64,000 nt of DNA from Prochlorococcus sp. AG-402-P18 (GTDB lineage: Bacteria > Cyanobacteriota > Cyanobacteriia > PCC-6307 > Cyanobiaceae): the NCBI GenBank assembly GCA_003216275.1, contig QCJC01000010.1, positions 1 through 64,000 on the forward strand. The letters run 5' to 3'. Made by a program: the position numbers and the translations under genes. Below, piece after piece: positions 8,635 through 16,864 of this stretch. The notes beneath the pieces are model-generated. The model was not told the origin of the DNA, ran no database searches, and saw nothing but the letters and a program-made list of their open reading frames with translations. Position 1 is the first letter of the stretch. Each line of letters opens with the position of its first letter.

Positions 8635-10548
8635 GTGTTGATTAGTCTCATTAATGCTTCAACAGACTTTGGTATAAAAAATCTTTTCAAAAATTTAGAT
8701 CTCCATATTAATAAAAGAGAAAGACTTGGTTTGATCGGGCCAAACGGATCCGGAAAATCAACACTTTTGAAAGTTCTTGCAGGTGTTGAACCTTTGAGAG
8801 AAGGTGAAAGGAAATGCCTATCATCTTTGCGAATTTCATTAGTAGGCCAAGAAACTAGTTTTGTTAGTGAAAAAAGTATTTTGGAAGAAGTTCTTGAAGG
8901 GTGTGGTGAAAAAAGGAAATTATTACTTGATTTCAGCAAGTTAAGTAGAAAAATAGCTCAACACCCAAAAGATGAAAATCTTTTAAAAAAGCTTGGTCAA
9001 GCAAGTGAACTTATGGATTCGGCTGAGGCATGGAATTTGGAGCAACAGTGTCAAGATGTCTTAATAAGACTAGGGATAAAGGATTTAGATAAGCCAGTCA
9101 AGGATCTTTCTGGTGGTTATCGTAAAAGAGTTAGTCTTGCCGCTGCTCTTGTCTCTAATCCAGATGTTTTACTACTGGATGAACCTACTAATCATTTAGA
9201 CGCCTCCGCTGTGGAATGGCTTCAAAATTGGTTAGACCATTATGAAGGTGCTCTTGTCTTAATCACTCACGATAGGTATGTTCTTGATCGCGTTACGACT
9301 AGAATGCTTGAAATCAATAATGGAGAAGTTCGCAAGTATTCAGGAAATTACCGTGAATTCCTTCAACAGAAAGTTGATCAAGAGCAATCAGAGGCATCAA
9401 CAAAGAAAAAATTTCAGGGTGTTCTAAGAAAGGAATTAGCGTGGTTAAGGCAAGGCCCTAAAGCAAGAAGTACAAAACAAAAAGCACGTATTCAACGTAT
9501 TGCTGAAATGCAAGCGAAACCAAAAGTTCAAGTCAAAGCTAAATTAGAAATGAATTCATTGAGTAGAAGAATTGGGAAAATAGTCATCGAAGCTCAAGGC
9601 GTAGGACTCTTTCTAAACCATAAAGGACAAAAATTAGATCTTTTAGATGATTTTACTTATAGCTTTAGTCCAGAAGATCGAGTTGGCATCATTGGTCCAA
9701 ATGGTAGTGGTAAGTCAACGCTCTTAGATTTAATTGCGGGCAAGAAATTACCTACACGTGGGGAAATAAAACTTGGAGAAACAGTTTATATTGGTTATCT
9801 AGATCAACATACAAATGATTTAAATGAAGGTGGCTTAAACCGCAAGGTTATTGAATTTGTCGAGGAGGCTGCATTCCATATTGATCATGGAGGAAAGCAA
9901 ATCACAGCATCACAACTTTTAGAAAAATTTTTATTTCCACCAAGTCAGCAACATAGTCCTCTCTCAAAGCTTTCTGGAGGTGAGAAAAGAAGACTTGCTC
10001 TCTGTAAAATGCTCATACAATCGCCCAATGTATTACTACTTGATGAGCCTACAAATGATTTAGATATACAAACACTAAGCGTGCTTGAAGATTTTTTGGA
10101 GGATTTTAAAGGCTGCGTTGTAGTCGTATCACATGACCGATATTTTCTTGATAGGACTATTGATCGAATTTTTAATTTTGAAAATGGGAATTTGAAAAGG
10201 TATGAGGGAAATTATTCAAGATTTCTGGAACAAAAAATATTAGAACAGCGAGTCATTGATAAAAAAGGACGCGACAACAGCATTAATGATTTAAAAAACA
10301 ATAATGGGTCAGGAAAAAAAATAAAGCCTAAAAATGACATAAAACGATTGACTTTTAAAGAAGCTATGGAACTAAAAGAATTGGAAGTGAAACTACCTTT
10401 ATTAGAGAAGCAGAAAAAACATTTAGAAGAAATGCTAACTAAAAGTGATGATGATATTAATGAAATAAGCTATCAATTGGCAGAGCTGATTGAATCTATT
10501 CAGGAGTATGAGGATAGATGGATTGAACTAAGTGAGTTGCCTGAGTAG
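8635..10548 (+). CDS. uup: ABC-F family ATPase, Uup-like
   Basis: A 637-residue soluble protein with two ATP-binding cassettes and no membrane segments, as in the ABC-F class that acts on ribosomes or translation. Both cassettes have Walker A (GPNGSGKS), signature (LSGGYRKR and LSGGEKRR) and Walker B (LLLDEPTNHLD and LLLDEPTNDLD). The inter-domain linker is basic. The last ~90 residues form a charged coiled coil (EAMELKELEVKLPLLEKQKK), the C-terminal domain typical of Uup. The start is GTG at 8635 with GAGG upstream at 8622-8625. No operon partner is seen. Confidence 0.93.
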   Translation: MLISLINASTDFGIKNLFKNLDLHINKRERLGLIGPNGSGKSTLLKVLAGVEPLREGERKCLSSLRISLVGQETSFVSEKSILEEVLEGCGEKRKLLLDFSKLSRKIAQHPKDENLLKKLGQASELMDSAEAWNLEQQCQDVLIRLGIKDLDKPVKDLSGGYRKRVSLAAALVSNPDVLLLDEPTNHLDASAVEWLQNWLDHYEGALVLITHDRYVLDRVTTRMLEINNGEVRKYSGNYREFLQQKVDQEQSEASTKKKFQGVLRKELAWLRQGPKARSTKQKARIQRIAEMQAKPKVQVKAKLEMNSLSRRIGKIVIEAQGVGLFLNHKGQKLDLLDDFTYSFSPEDRVGIIGPNGSGKSTLLDLIAGKKLPTRGEIKLGETVYIGYLDQHTNDLNEGGLNRKVIEFVEEAAFHIDHGGKQITASQLLEKFLFPPSQQHSPLSKLSGGEKRRLALCKMLIQSPNVLLLDEPTNDLDIQTLSVLEDFLEDFKGCVVVVSHDRYFLDRTIDRIFNFENGNLKRYEGNYSRFLEQKILEQRVIDKKGRDNSINDLKNNNGSGKKIKPKNDIKRLTFKEAMELKELEVKLPLLEKQKKHLEEMLTKSDDDINEISYQLAELIESIQEYEDRWIELSELPE

Positions 10549-10819
10549 GTGAAAAATGTAAGTTTTATCTTGATGAATCAACAACTAGGCTCAGAATTAT
10601 TAATATTGATACTCTTAAATATGAATATTAAAAACAGTACTTAGTATGACTACCTTTTGTAGGCATGAAATATGTGAGAGTAGGTTTTAATATGTCCACT
10701 AGTCGTCTACCCTTGAATCTTTTAGGATGAAAATATGTAGCAATAAAAACAATTTTTAGCATTATAAAAAAATGGTTTCATGCTTTTAACTATAATTATT
10801 ATGTGTATATAAACGTGTT

Positions 10820-10987
10820 GTGAAATTGATCCAATGGCATAAATCATTCGTTGAACGTGTTCAAAAAGAAATGGGTATATCTAACTATGCCCTTTATTGG
10901 TTCGGCTTTCTTGAGGGATCTTTGGTTATGTGGATAATTATGAAAGTTATTTCTGTATTGAGGATGAAATCGGAGTTTCCTTTTTAA
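10820..10987 (+). CDS. small single-pass membrane protein
   Basis: A 55-residue frame from GTG at 10820, starting with a basic amphipathic part (LIQWHKSFVERVQKEMG) followed by a hydrophobic segment (LYWFGFLEGSLVMWIIM) and a short basic end. The soluble helix plus single membrane pass looks like a real small protein. It is followed after 25 bases by another small membrane protein at 11013, so the two may be co-transcribed. Function is unknown. Confidence 0.6.
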   Translation: MKLIQWHKSFVERVQKEMGISNYALYWFGFLEGSLVMWIIMKVISVLRMKSEFPF

Positions 10988-11012
10988 TGAAGATTTTTTT
11001 AAAAGGTAAATT

Positions 11013-11198
11013 ATGAAGTTTCTCTCAAAAGTCCCCCCTAGCATTTACTTAATTGTTTCTTTAAGTCTTATAACAATAGCTATTTTAACTCTTTTCTTAG
11101 AGCAATTTATTTTTGCCATCATATCTTTAGTAATCGGGATTAGTTCATTAATAGCATGGACATTTTTTGGATTATTTGAAGATACAGAAAACACATAG
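11013..11198 (+). CDS. small two-pass membrane protein
   Basis: A 61-residue protein, almost entirely two hydrophobic segments (YLIVSLSLITIAILTLF and FAIISLVIGISSLIAWTFF), with a short acidic tail (EDTENT). AAGG lies about six bases before the ATG and supports the start. It follows the small protein at 10820 closely on the same strand. No family is recognised. Confidence 0.6.
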   Translation: MKFLSKVPPSIYLIVSLSLITIAILTLFLEQFIFAIISLVIGISSLIAWTFFGLFEDTENT

Positions 11199-11328
11199 AT
11201 TACATGGAAATCTTTTACTGAGGTATGCACTAACTAACACAACTTTCTACCTTTAATATTCACCAACTGCTTGTTTTTCTGTCTAACGGAATTATTGTGT
11301 TGATATACAGAGTACCTGTGTATTAAAA

Positions 11329-11535
11329 ATGAAGATTGAGCCTGTTGAGATATCGCCTTATAGTGAAAACGGGAGTAGATCAGTGAGATATTTCCCGAAA
11401 TGGGTAATTTACGGCGCGGCTGGAGTTGGAGTTCTGGCTCTTGTTGGTTTGATCAAAGCCCTTTTCCTCGTAATTGGAATGGCTTTTTTATTGACTTATA
11501 TTTGGTCACAATCAACAACAACTCGAAGATACTGA
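11329..11535 (+). CDS. small membrane protein, PKW/IWSQ family, short form
   Basis: A 68-residue protein with a hydrophilic N-terminus of about 22 residues, then FPKWVIYGAAGVGVLALVG, KALFLVIGMAFLLTYIWSQ and a short basic end. It shares the PKW, KA and IWSQ landmarks with the 107-residue protein at 3483-3806 but lacks that protein's long basic tail. Function is unknown. Confidence 0.65.
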   Translation: MKIEPVEISPYSENGSRSVRYFPKWVIYGAAGVGVLALVGLIKALFLVIGMAFLLTYIWSQSTTTRRY

Positions 11536-11590
11536 TTAATCTGTTTACTAAGAATTTATCCTCGTGCTTAGTGGTAGACCTTGCTTTTTA

Positions 11591-11743
11591 TCATCTACCG
11601 ATAATGAAATGGTGAACAGAGGGTACAGTTCTATAAAGTATGTAAATTATAAGGACTAATAAATTTCCTCCAACAACTGCTGCTCCTGCAGCGAAATTTC
11701 CTTCTTTTGTGGTGTAATCCCACTTTGGCTCGTTATCTGTCAT
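11591..11743 (-). CDS. small single-pass membrane protein
   Basis: A 50-residue protein starting MTDNEPKWDYTTKEGNFAAG, followed by a hydrophobic helix (AAVVGGNLLVLIIYILY) and a basic end. The soluble N-terminal part with KWDYTTKEGNF followed by an alanine/glycine-rich membrane helix resembles other tiny cyanobacterial thylakoid or membrane proteins in layout. It lacks the Hli chlorophyll-binding motif. Function is unknown. Confidence 0.6.
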   Translation of the reverse strand: MTDNEPKWDYTTKEGNFAAGAAVVGGNLLVLIIYILYRTVPSVHHFIIGR

Positions 11744-11949
11744 GGTTGAAGTATTAATGACTTTATTATTGCCATTTATTCACTCTCTTCAACAAATATA
11801 ACTAATAAAAGAATAAAGAAACTCCTTATTTTTTAGAACATTCAAGATTTGTCCCCCCTTTTTTTAAGAGAAATGAGATTAATAGAAATGAAATAAAAAG
11901 TTTTGACTTATCAAAACATTGACTATGACTGCTTTGTTCGTATGGAAAT

Positions 11950-12273
11950 TCATGATTCCTCTTTGGAAATCACTTCGGCATCAACAACATCTTGTGATTC
12001 TACAAATTCGTTTGTTTTCCGGTCTATCCAATTATTTATTCCAAATACCAGCGGCTTTGAGCCTCTATATATAAAAAAGGCTGTGGGAAGAATACTTAGT
12101 ATTCCAACTGCAGGGTTTTTGAATATGAGTCTCCCTGCTTTGACATTTAATAAAATAATTAAGATAGAGGGAATTAAAATGCTCAAAATGGTTTTGAGAG
12201 CTTCAGCCCATCCAACACGATAAATCCACCAAATTGAAGTAATTCCACCAATATATAGAACAAAATATGTCAT
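11950..12273 (-). CDS. hypothetical membrane protein
   Basis: A 107-residue protein with three likely hydrophobic segments: residues 1-20 (FVLYIGGITSIWWIY), about 25-45 (ILSILIPSILIILL) and about 54-70 (AVGILSILPTAFFIY). A soluble acidic C-terminus follows (DRKTNEFVESQDVVDAEVIS). An overlapping plus-strand frame of similar length lacks these features, so the minus strand is preferred. No family is recognised. Confidence 0.65.
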   Translation of the reverse strand: MTYFVLYIGGITSIWWIYRVGWAEALKTILSILIPSILIILLNVKAGRLIFKNPAVGILSILPTAFFIYRGSKPLVFGINNWIDRKTNEFVESQDVVDAEVISKEES

Positions 12274-12319
12274 AAAATATTACCTACACTATAAGTTGAG
12301 TTTTGAACACCTAATTATA

Positions 12320-12514
12320 TTAATTACTTCTTTTACGCTTTGAGTTGCTTATCTCAAGTATGTAAACGCTAAAGGCTATCAATAAAGTTACCAAAAGCGA
12401 AGCAGCTAACCAACTTAATTGACTAGAAGTCAGACCTAAGTAAGAACCATTAATCGGTTGTTCAGACCAAGTTCCAGGCAAGTGCCAAACCTGTGGATTT
12501 GATAGGAAAACCAT
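12320..12514 (-). CDS. small single-pass membrane protein
   Basis: A 64-residue protein. Its N-terminal half is polar and tryptophan-containing (NPQVWHLPGTWSEQPING), followed by one hydrophobic helix (LSWLAASLLVTLLIAFSVYI) and a basic end (SKRKRSN), predicting a cytoplasmic C-terminus. It precedes the membrane gene ending at 11950 on the same strand, with a gap of 46 bases to that gene's start. Function is unknown. Confidence 0.55.
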   Translation of the reverse strand: MVFLSNPQVWHLPGTWSEQPINGSYLGLTSSQLSWLAASLLVTLLIAFSVYILEISNSKRKRSN

Positions 12515-13454
12515 GCAAAACCTATAAATGTTTATCTGTATAAAGCTTATATTTAAAACCCTGAGATGCTTTGAATAATTAATTATCTTTACTTGTTCAA
12601 GTAAAAAGATTAACTACTTAGATGGTTTTAATAAATAGCTGTATTTTCTAATCCTTTAAAAATAATAATTACTCATAGCAAACCTTTGAAACATTAGTCA
12701 TATTTAAGTTGTATTCATTTCGGGTGCACAATGTCTAGAGCTATGAACTGGGTTTTACTTCAATTGGCTATAAGTTACTACGGAGATTCATTGAAGGAGT
12801 TTCAGCTTGAGAATGATTAGATGTTTTTAAATTTGACTATATTTTTTTAATTTTTAAAAACCTTCATGAAATTACTAACACAATTCAGTATCCCTAAGCC
12901 AAGTATGGCTGATCTCCCTCTTGCGAACAGAAATGCTAAAAAGTCAAAAAAGTACTAGTCAATAAATTTATGAATTCTTAAGGAGCGCATATAGTCTCTA
13001 TGATTGCTATTTTTCGTTGAATCTTACCAATTTATTTGTGAAAACATTTTAGGGTCTGCTTTTAAAAAATAATGCCTAAACAGTTAATAGTTTTTTTGTT
13101 TCAGGCCTTCTTTCATTGGTGGAAATTCGAATTTTAATTTCTAGCTTTGATGAAGATAATGATGTAGTCATGAGGTTTGATTTAGGTTAGAACATATTTA
13201 TTTCTTTTAAGGGGCGATTTTTTTTAAGTTTATTTTTAATCCTTTCCAGGTATTGACTAGCTAACATTTTGAATTTTTAAAAGCGGCAAAGCAGAATTTA
13301 CTAATATCTTTAATAGATAATAAGAGAATATAAGCGAAATTGAACTTATTGACAAGTTCATATCTCTTAATAAGTTAATTTATAAATACGGTTATAATCT
13401 AGGCAAATATTCTTATGTATAGAATCATTATTCACCGGGGTTTTTAGCCTCTAA
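12515..13454. other. 940-base gap with two possible micro-frames
   Basis: The longest gene-free stretch of the window. Two short plus-strand frames start with ATG: 12731-12820 (29 residues, MSRAMNWVLLQLAISYYG...) and 12866-12958 (30 residues, MKLLTQFSIPKPSMADLPLA...). Neither has a ribosome binding site or recognised family. Both remain unproven. I saw no RNA gene or strong inverted repeat in the remainder. Confidence 0.35.
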
Positions 13455-14123
13455 TTATATGGAGTAAAGAGATTTTAACTCTGAAAAAGAAAATACTTGT
13501 TTGTTTGATATCGAACCTTCTAAAGACTTCTGATGTATGGATCTAGAGGCTAAAACCCAAGGACCTCCTTTGTATAAAGGTATAAAATCATCTTTATAAA
13601 AACTTTTTCCTTTTAAATCATTTTTTGAAATAGGATCAAGATATTGGCTGGAATAACTCTTACTCAAATATCCATTACCTGTATGAGTCACATCTTCTGT
13701 ATGGATAATTATTAGATTTCCATGAATATGCCTATTAACCATCGTAACGACATTATTTTTGACCCTATATTTATCACCTTCATTTTTTCCTCCAACTATT
13801 ATTTCTGAACCAATTTCATTTGTATCCCCAAAAGTAAATGTATTCTTACCATGAGTTTGTTCAAATGATCTTCTAACTCGATGAATCGCCACTTCCCATA
13901 GTTGTGAAGAAATGGCTTTATGGATTTCCTCATCATCAATTTCGCTGATATTCGATTTCAAATCTTGCCCTAAAGTGAAGCTTCCTTTTATTTCTCTTTT
14001 GCCATCTGACCATGAACATATGCCTTCATATCCTGGAAAATTAGATTCCCATGTGTAGCGATTTTCATATGCAGACTTAAATAAATGAGTACAATCTGCT
14101 CCTTTGACTTTGTTTGTAAACAT
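13455..14123 (-). CDS. DUF3386 family protein
   Basis: A 222-residue soluble protein restricted, as far as is known, to cyanobacteria and plastid-bearing organisms. The family's hallmark start is visible: FKSAYENRYTWESNFPGYEG at about residues 15-34. The rest is beta-rich, with RHIHGNLIIIHTEDV in the middle and no signal peptide. Function is not established. Long noncoding DNA lies on both sides, so it is probably transcribed alone. Confidence 0.8.
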   Translation of the reverse strand: MFTNKVKGADCTHLFKSAYENRYTWESNFPGYEGICSWSDGKREIKGSFTLGQDLKSNISEIDDEEIHKAISSQLWEVAIHRVRRSFEQTHGKNTFTFGDTNEIGSEIIVGGKNEGDKYRVKNNVVTMVNRHIHGNLIIIHTEDVTHTGNGYLSKSYSSQYLDPISKNDLKGKSFYKDDFIPLYKGGPWVLASRSIHQKSLEGSISNKQVFSFSELKSLYSI

Positions 14124-14451
14124 AAAACTCCTTTTAAAATTATTTTATCCAATTAAATAGATTAATTAATTAATAATTTAATCACTCAACAAAATTATTT
14201 ATAAATGTCTAGTGCGATAGTTAGAAGCAATAGACATAGATAAATTATTTTCCAGGAAGTAATATTTATTTGCATTTTATTTAAGGTGAATATTTGTGAT
14301 AGCCAAGTCAATGCAAGAAATGGCTATCTGACAAAAGCATCCCATGAGTCGAAAAAGCTTTTGCTAATTATTTCTAATATATCTATTAGAATTTGTCAGA
14401 TTATTTGATACACATCAATGCAAATCTTTTACCTTAATTAGGTTTAAAAGA
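14124..14451. other. noncoding gap
   Basis: I see no supported frame or RNA gene in these 328 bases between two minus-strand genes. The part next to 14123 probably contains the promoter of the DUF3386 gene. Confidence 0.35.
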
Positions 14452-14712
14452 TTATTCTTTATTACCCTGAACTATAGATCTTTTATTTTCAATGTTTATT
14501 TGATCATTTGGGTCGTCAGCTTTTTCATTCCACCCCCAGCTCCTTTTAATGTCTTTCAATGATCTTCCACTATCTTTTTGTTGAGGGCTTAAGGGGATCC
14601 AGCTCCAATCGATTAATAGGGTAGCTGCAACTCCAAAAAGGATATGCCCAAACAGTACCCCTACGACATCAACTGTCGTAAGTGATTCTTGTCCAATAGA
14701 AGGATCGTACAA
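14452..14712 (-). CDS. small membrane protein
   Basis: An 86-residue protein with one hydrophobic segment of about 25 residues (VVGVLFGHILFGVAATLLI) ending in DWSWIPLSP, followed by a charged tail. The only usable in-frame start is TTG at 14712; a stop lies four codons upstream. The frame before the TTG reads WWH, so the true N-terminus may be slightly different. No family is recognised. Confidence 0.55.
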   Translation of the reverse strand: MYDPSIGQESLTTVDVVGVLFGHILFGVAATLLIDWSWIPLSPQQKDSGRSLKDIKRSWGWNEKADDPNDQINIENKRSIVQGNKE

Positions 14713-14862
14713 GTGCCACCATTAAATTTGCTTTCTCATTATAGAAATACTTTTTTCAAGACGGTGAGCATACTTATATTGATTTGATGAAAGATCCAAA
14801 TAATTACTGATTGCGGTAGAAGTTTTAATTGTAAAAATAGATACAATTATTAAGAAAACAAA

Positions 14863-15156
14863 GTGCCTACTAAGAAGAATTTCATTTCATCTACTTCAGA
14901 AGTTTCCTTAGATATCAAAGAGGCAAGAATTCGGAATGATCGTCAAGCAGTTTTCCAGCTTGTGCGAGAATTGGTAAAGGCTCAATTTAATCGTGCTGAT
15001 GAAGAATTAACTAAGCGACTTTGGCAGGATGTTGCAGATAGAGGAATTGATTTAGATCGTGTTATAAATCTGATGTATACGTGTTCCTTCCATGAAGATG
15101 ATAATGAGATGACAAAAGTTGATGAAACCTATCAAAGGACAGGTTTGGTGGGCTGA
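14863..15156 (+). CDS. conserved-looking hypothetical protein
   Basis: A 97-residue soluble, helical protein starting with GTG at 14863. It is rich in charged residues (RQAVFQLVRELVKAQFNRAD, LTKRLWQDVADRGIDLDRV) and contains one cysteine near YTCSFHED. No domain is recognised and no Shine-Dalgarno site is obvious. It lies 278 bases upstream of the hli operon on the same strand, so it may be transcribed separately. Confidence 0.6.
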   Translation: MPTKKNFISSTSEVSLDIKEARIRNDRQAVFQLVRELVKAQFNRADEELTKRLWQDVADRGIDLDRVINLMYTCSFHEDDNEMTKVDETYQRTGLVG

Positions 15157-15434
15157 AACAATAAAAGATTCTTGAATTGATGGATTTATATAGTTGTTTA
15201 TTAGCTTTAAGCGTAATGTCTGATATTTCATTCTTTTAAATTATTTCCACCAATTAAGGCTCAGATGACATTGCTTTGGGGAAGGGATATCTCATGATTT
15301 GAGTCTTTTTATAGTAATTGATATTTGTTTCTCTAATACTTTTCATCAGACTTACTACTTTGTTCGGTTGCCCACCAGCATCATTACTTAATTCGCTGTT
15401 ACATTCCTTTACACACACTTTAGCAACATTTCAC

Positions 15435-15542
15435 ATGACACCTGAAGCGGAAAAATTCAATGGTTGGGCGGCAATGCTTGGCTTCGTAGCAGCCTTTGGT
15501 GCATATGCAACAACTGGACAAATCATTCCTGGAATTTTCTAA
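15435..15542 (+). CDS. hli: high-light-inducible protein 1 of a four-gene array
   Basis: A 35-residue single-helix Hli protein: MTPEAEKFNGWAAMLGF and onward, ending TTGQIIPGIF. Hli proteins bind chlorophyll and carotenoid in the thylakoid and help protect photosystems under stress. The core reads EKFNGWAAMLGF, so the usual arginine after NG is tryptophan. The frame stays open upstream to a TTG/ATG-like site at 15318, but the family length and motif favour the ATG at 15435. It is the first gene of a tight operon with three further hli genes. The C-terminal TGQIIPG motif is typical of the multicopy Prochlorococcus class. Confidence 0.88.
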   Translation: MTPEAEKFNGWAAMLGFVAAFGAYATTGQIIPGIF

Positions 15543-15554
15543 AAATTATTAATC

Positions 15555-15674
15555 ATGCAACCATCAAACAAAACCATTCTTGAAAGAAGTATTGGAAGAC
15601 CAGCAATGATGGCTTTCGTACTACTAGCAGGTATCTACTTAACAACTGGCCAATTAATCCCCGGAGTTGTGTAA
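15555..15674 (+). CDS. hli: high-light-inducible protein 2 of the array
   Basis: A 39-residue Hli protein, MQPSNKTILERSIGRPAMMA and onward, ending TTGQLIPGVV. The helix core reads ERSIGRPAMMAF. Glutamate and arginine are kept, but the usual asparagine, a chlorophyll ligand in this family, is isoleucine. It starts 12 bases after the previous gene, and its stop overlaps the next start by one base (TAATG). Confidence 0.87.
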   Translation: MQPSNKTILERSIGRPAMMAFVLLAGIYLTTGQLIPGVV

Positions 15675-15820
15675 TGACTAATTTTAAAAACGATACAAGA
15701 AATATTGATCCTGAAAAGGTCACTGCAGAAAGGCTTAACGGCTATGCTGCATTGTTTGGTTGCATTGCTCTAATTGGTGCGTATGCGACTACAGGTCAAA
15801 TAATTCCAGGCTTTGTCTAA
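15674..15820 (+). CDS. hli: high-light-inducible protein 3 of the array
   Basis: A 48-residue Hli protein with a polar N-terminus (MTNFKNDTRNIDPEKVTAER), then LNGYAALFGCIALIGAYATT and GQIIPGFV. Its second half closely matches protein 1 (GAYATTGQIIPG in both), so these two look like duplicates. Tyrosine replaces the arginine after NG. One-base overlaps join it to both neighbours, which implies translational coupling. Confidence 0.88.
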   Translation: MTNFKNDTRNIDPEKVTAERLNGYAALFGCIALIGAYATTGQIIPGFV

Positions 15821-15939
15821 TGGATAACAATTACTGGAAAACTGCTGAACAAATGAATGGTCGCTTAGCAATGATGGGTTTATTTGCAGCTGTTATCAAT
15901 TACGGATTTACAGGCTGGATAATCCCTGGAATTATATAA
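15820..15939 (+). CDS. hli: high-light-inducible protein 4 of the array
   Basis: A 39-residue Hli protein starting MDNNYWKTAEQMNGRLAMMG and ending TGWIIPGII. This is the only member of the array with the full canonical core E..NGRLAMMG. The ending TGWIIPG differs from TGQIIPG in the others. It overlaps the preceding stop by one base, and a strong terminator follows four bases after its stop. Confidence 0.88.
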   Translation: MDNNYWKTAEQMNGRLAMMGLFAAVINYGFTGWIIPGII

Positions 15940-15942
15940 ATC

Positions 15943-16000
15943 CATATAAAACCATTAAAAAAGCTCTCAAAAATGAGAGCTTTTTTAATGGTTTTATATG
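15943..16000. terminator. bidirectional terminator closing the hli operon
   Basis: A perfect inverted repeat with 27-base arms and a four-base AAAA loop. The stem core is AAAAAAGCTCTCA/TGAGAGCTTTTTT, giving a T run on either strand. It lies between the converging hli operon and the minus-strand gene at 16015-16209, so it can stop transcription from both sides. Confidence 0.9.
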
Positions 16001-16014
16001 TGTGAACTCAATAT

Positions 16015-16209
16015 TCAAAGAAAGATTCCTTTTGATTGAAGAAAGATATGAAAGCCTGGATTATGAAGATATTCAATATAGAGTGCAATTAAAAGTGCGC
16101 CACTTAAGCAGCTACTAGCAATTATTGATCCAAAAATAAAAACTTGTTTTTTGCTTAAATTTGGCTTCTTATCTACAAATACAAATCTCTTAGATCTTGA
16201 GACAGTCAT
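16015..16209 (-). CDS. small single-pass membrane protein
   Basis: A 64-residue protein with a basic N-terminus (SRSKRFVFVDKKPNLSKK), one hydrophobic helix (VFIFGSIIASSCLSGALLI) and a mixed C-terminus. The terminator shared with the hli operon lies just beyond its 3' end, which supports its being transcribed. No family is recognised. Confidence 0.55.
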   Translation of the reverse strand: MTVSRSKRFVFVDKKPNLSKKQVFIFGSIIASSCLSGALLIALYIEYLHNPGFHIFLQSKGIFL

Positions 16210-16277
16210 GTAAGTTTTCTCAACTACTAAATACCTAGCTATATAAAGTGTTCATTATTTACTACTTAAGATTTTCT

Positions 16278-16649
16278 TTATGAGAGACGGTCTTCGATGT
16301 AAATAGCTTTACAGGAAAATTCTTGAACTTCTCCATTAGATAAAAGTTTTGCAAATCTAGGGCGATCTATTCTCAATCCATTTCTCTCATCTTGATAGCT
16401 CCACAGCCACTTCTTGTCCGTGAAAGATATGTCTCCCACTTTGAAAGATACTGGGAGCATAAGATTGACATCTCGCCAATTAAGAACAACAAATGCTCCT
16501 TTATCAATTTTCTCAAGATCATTAGTTAGCGCAAAATCTCCATTTAAGTTATTTCTTATGACTGCGGTTAATCTATCTCCATCGCAATTGAAAGTTGGAG
16601 AAGGATTTAGAGTGATAAAGATACTAAGAAAAAATGAAATAAAAGTCAT
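16278..16649 (-). CDS. secreted hypothetical protein
   Basis: A 123-residue protein with a hydrophobic N-terminal signal (ISFFLSIFITLNPSP) and a mature part with two cysteines, one near the start (FNCDGDRL) and one near the end (EFSCKAIY). The mature part is beta-rich, with a WSYQDERNGLRIDRPRF stretch. It probably acts in the periplasm or thylakoid lumen. Function is unknown. The opposite-strand frame over the same bases lacks such structure. Confidence 0.65.
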   Translation of the reverse strand: MTFISFFLSIFITLNPSPTFNCDGDRLTAVIRNNLNGDFALTNDLEKIDKGAFVVLNWRDVNLMLPVSFKVGDISFTDKKWLWSYQDERNGLRIDRPRFAKLLSNGEVQEFSCKAIYIEDRLS

Positions 16650-16864
16650 TTATTTTGTGAAGTAGAGAAGTTAATATCAAAAAAAGTAATGTGTATAGTT
16701 ATTTATAATAATAATAACTTTGGATTTGATAAAAGAATTTATTTTGAATTGGATAAGAGTATAAATCTGGTAAAATAAAAAATATCAAATAGGATCTTAA
16801 AATCAAAAACTCGAAACACTCTCATTTAAATTCTAATGTAATCAGCTGTAGGTATCTGGGTGAT

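Noticed and set aside
11903-12223. Plus-strand frame of 106 codons
   Set aside because: It is the complement of a better membrane-protein frame on the minus strand and lacks a hydrophobic pattern.
15318-15434. Extension of Hli protein 1 to an upstream start
   Set aside because: Family length and the typical MTPEAEKFNG start place the true start at 15435; the extra 39 residues are in the promoter region.
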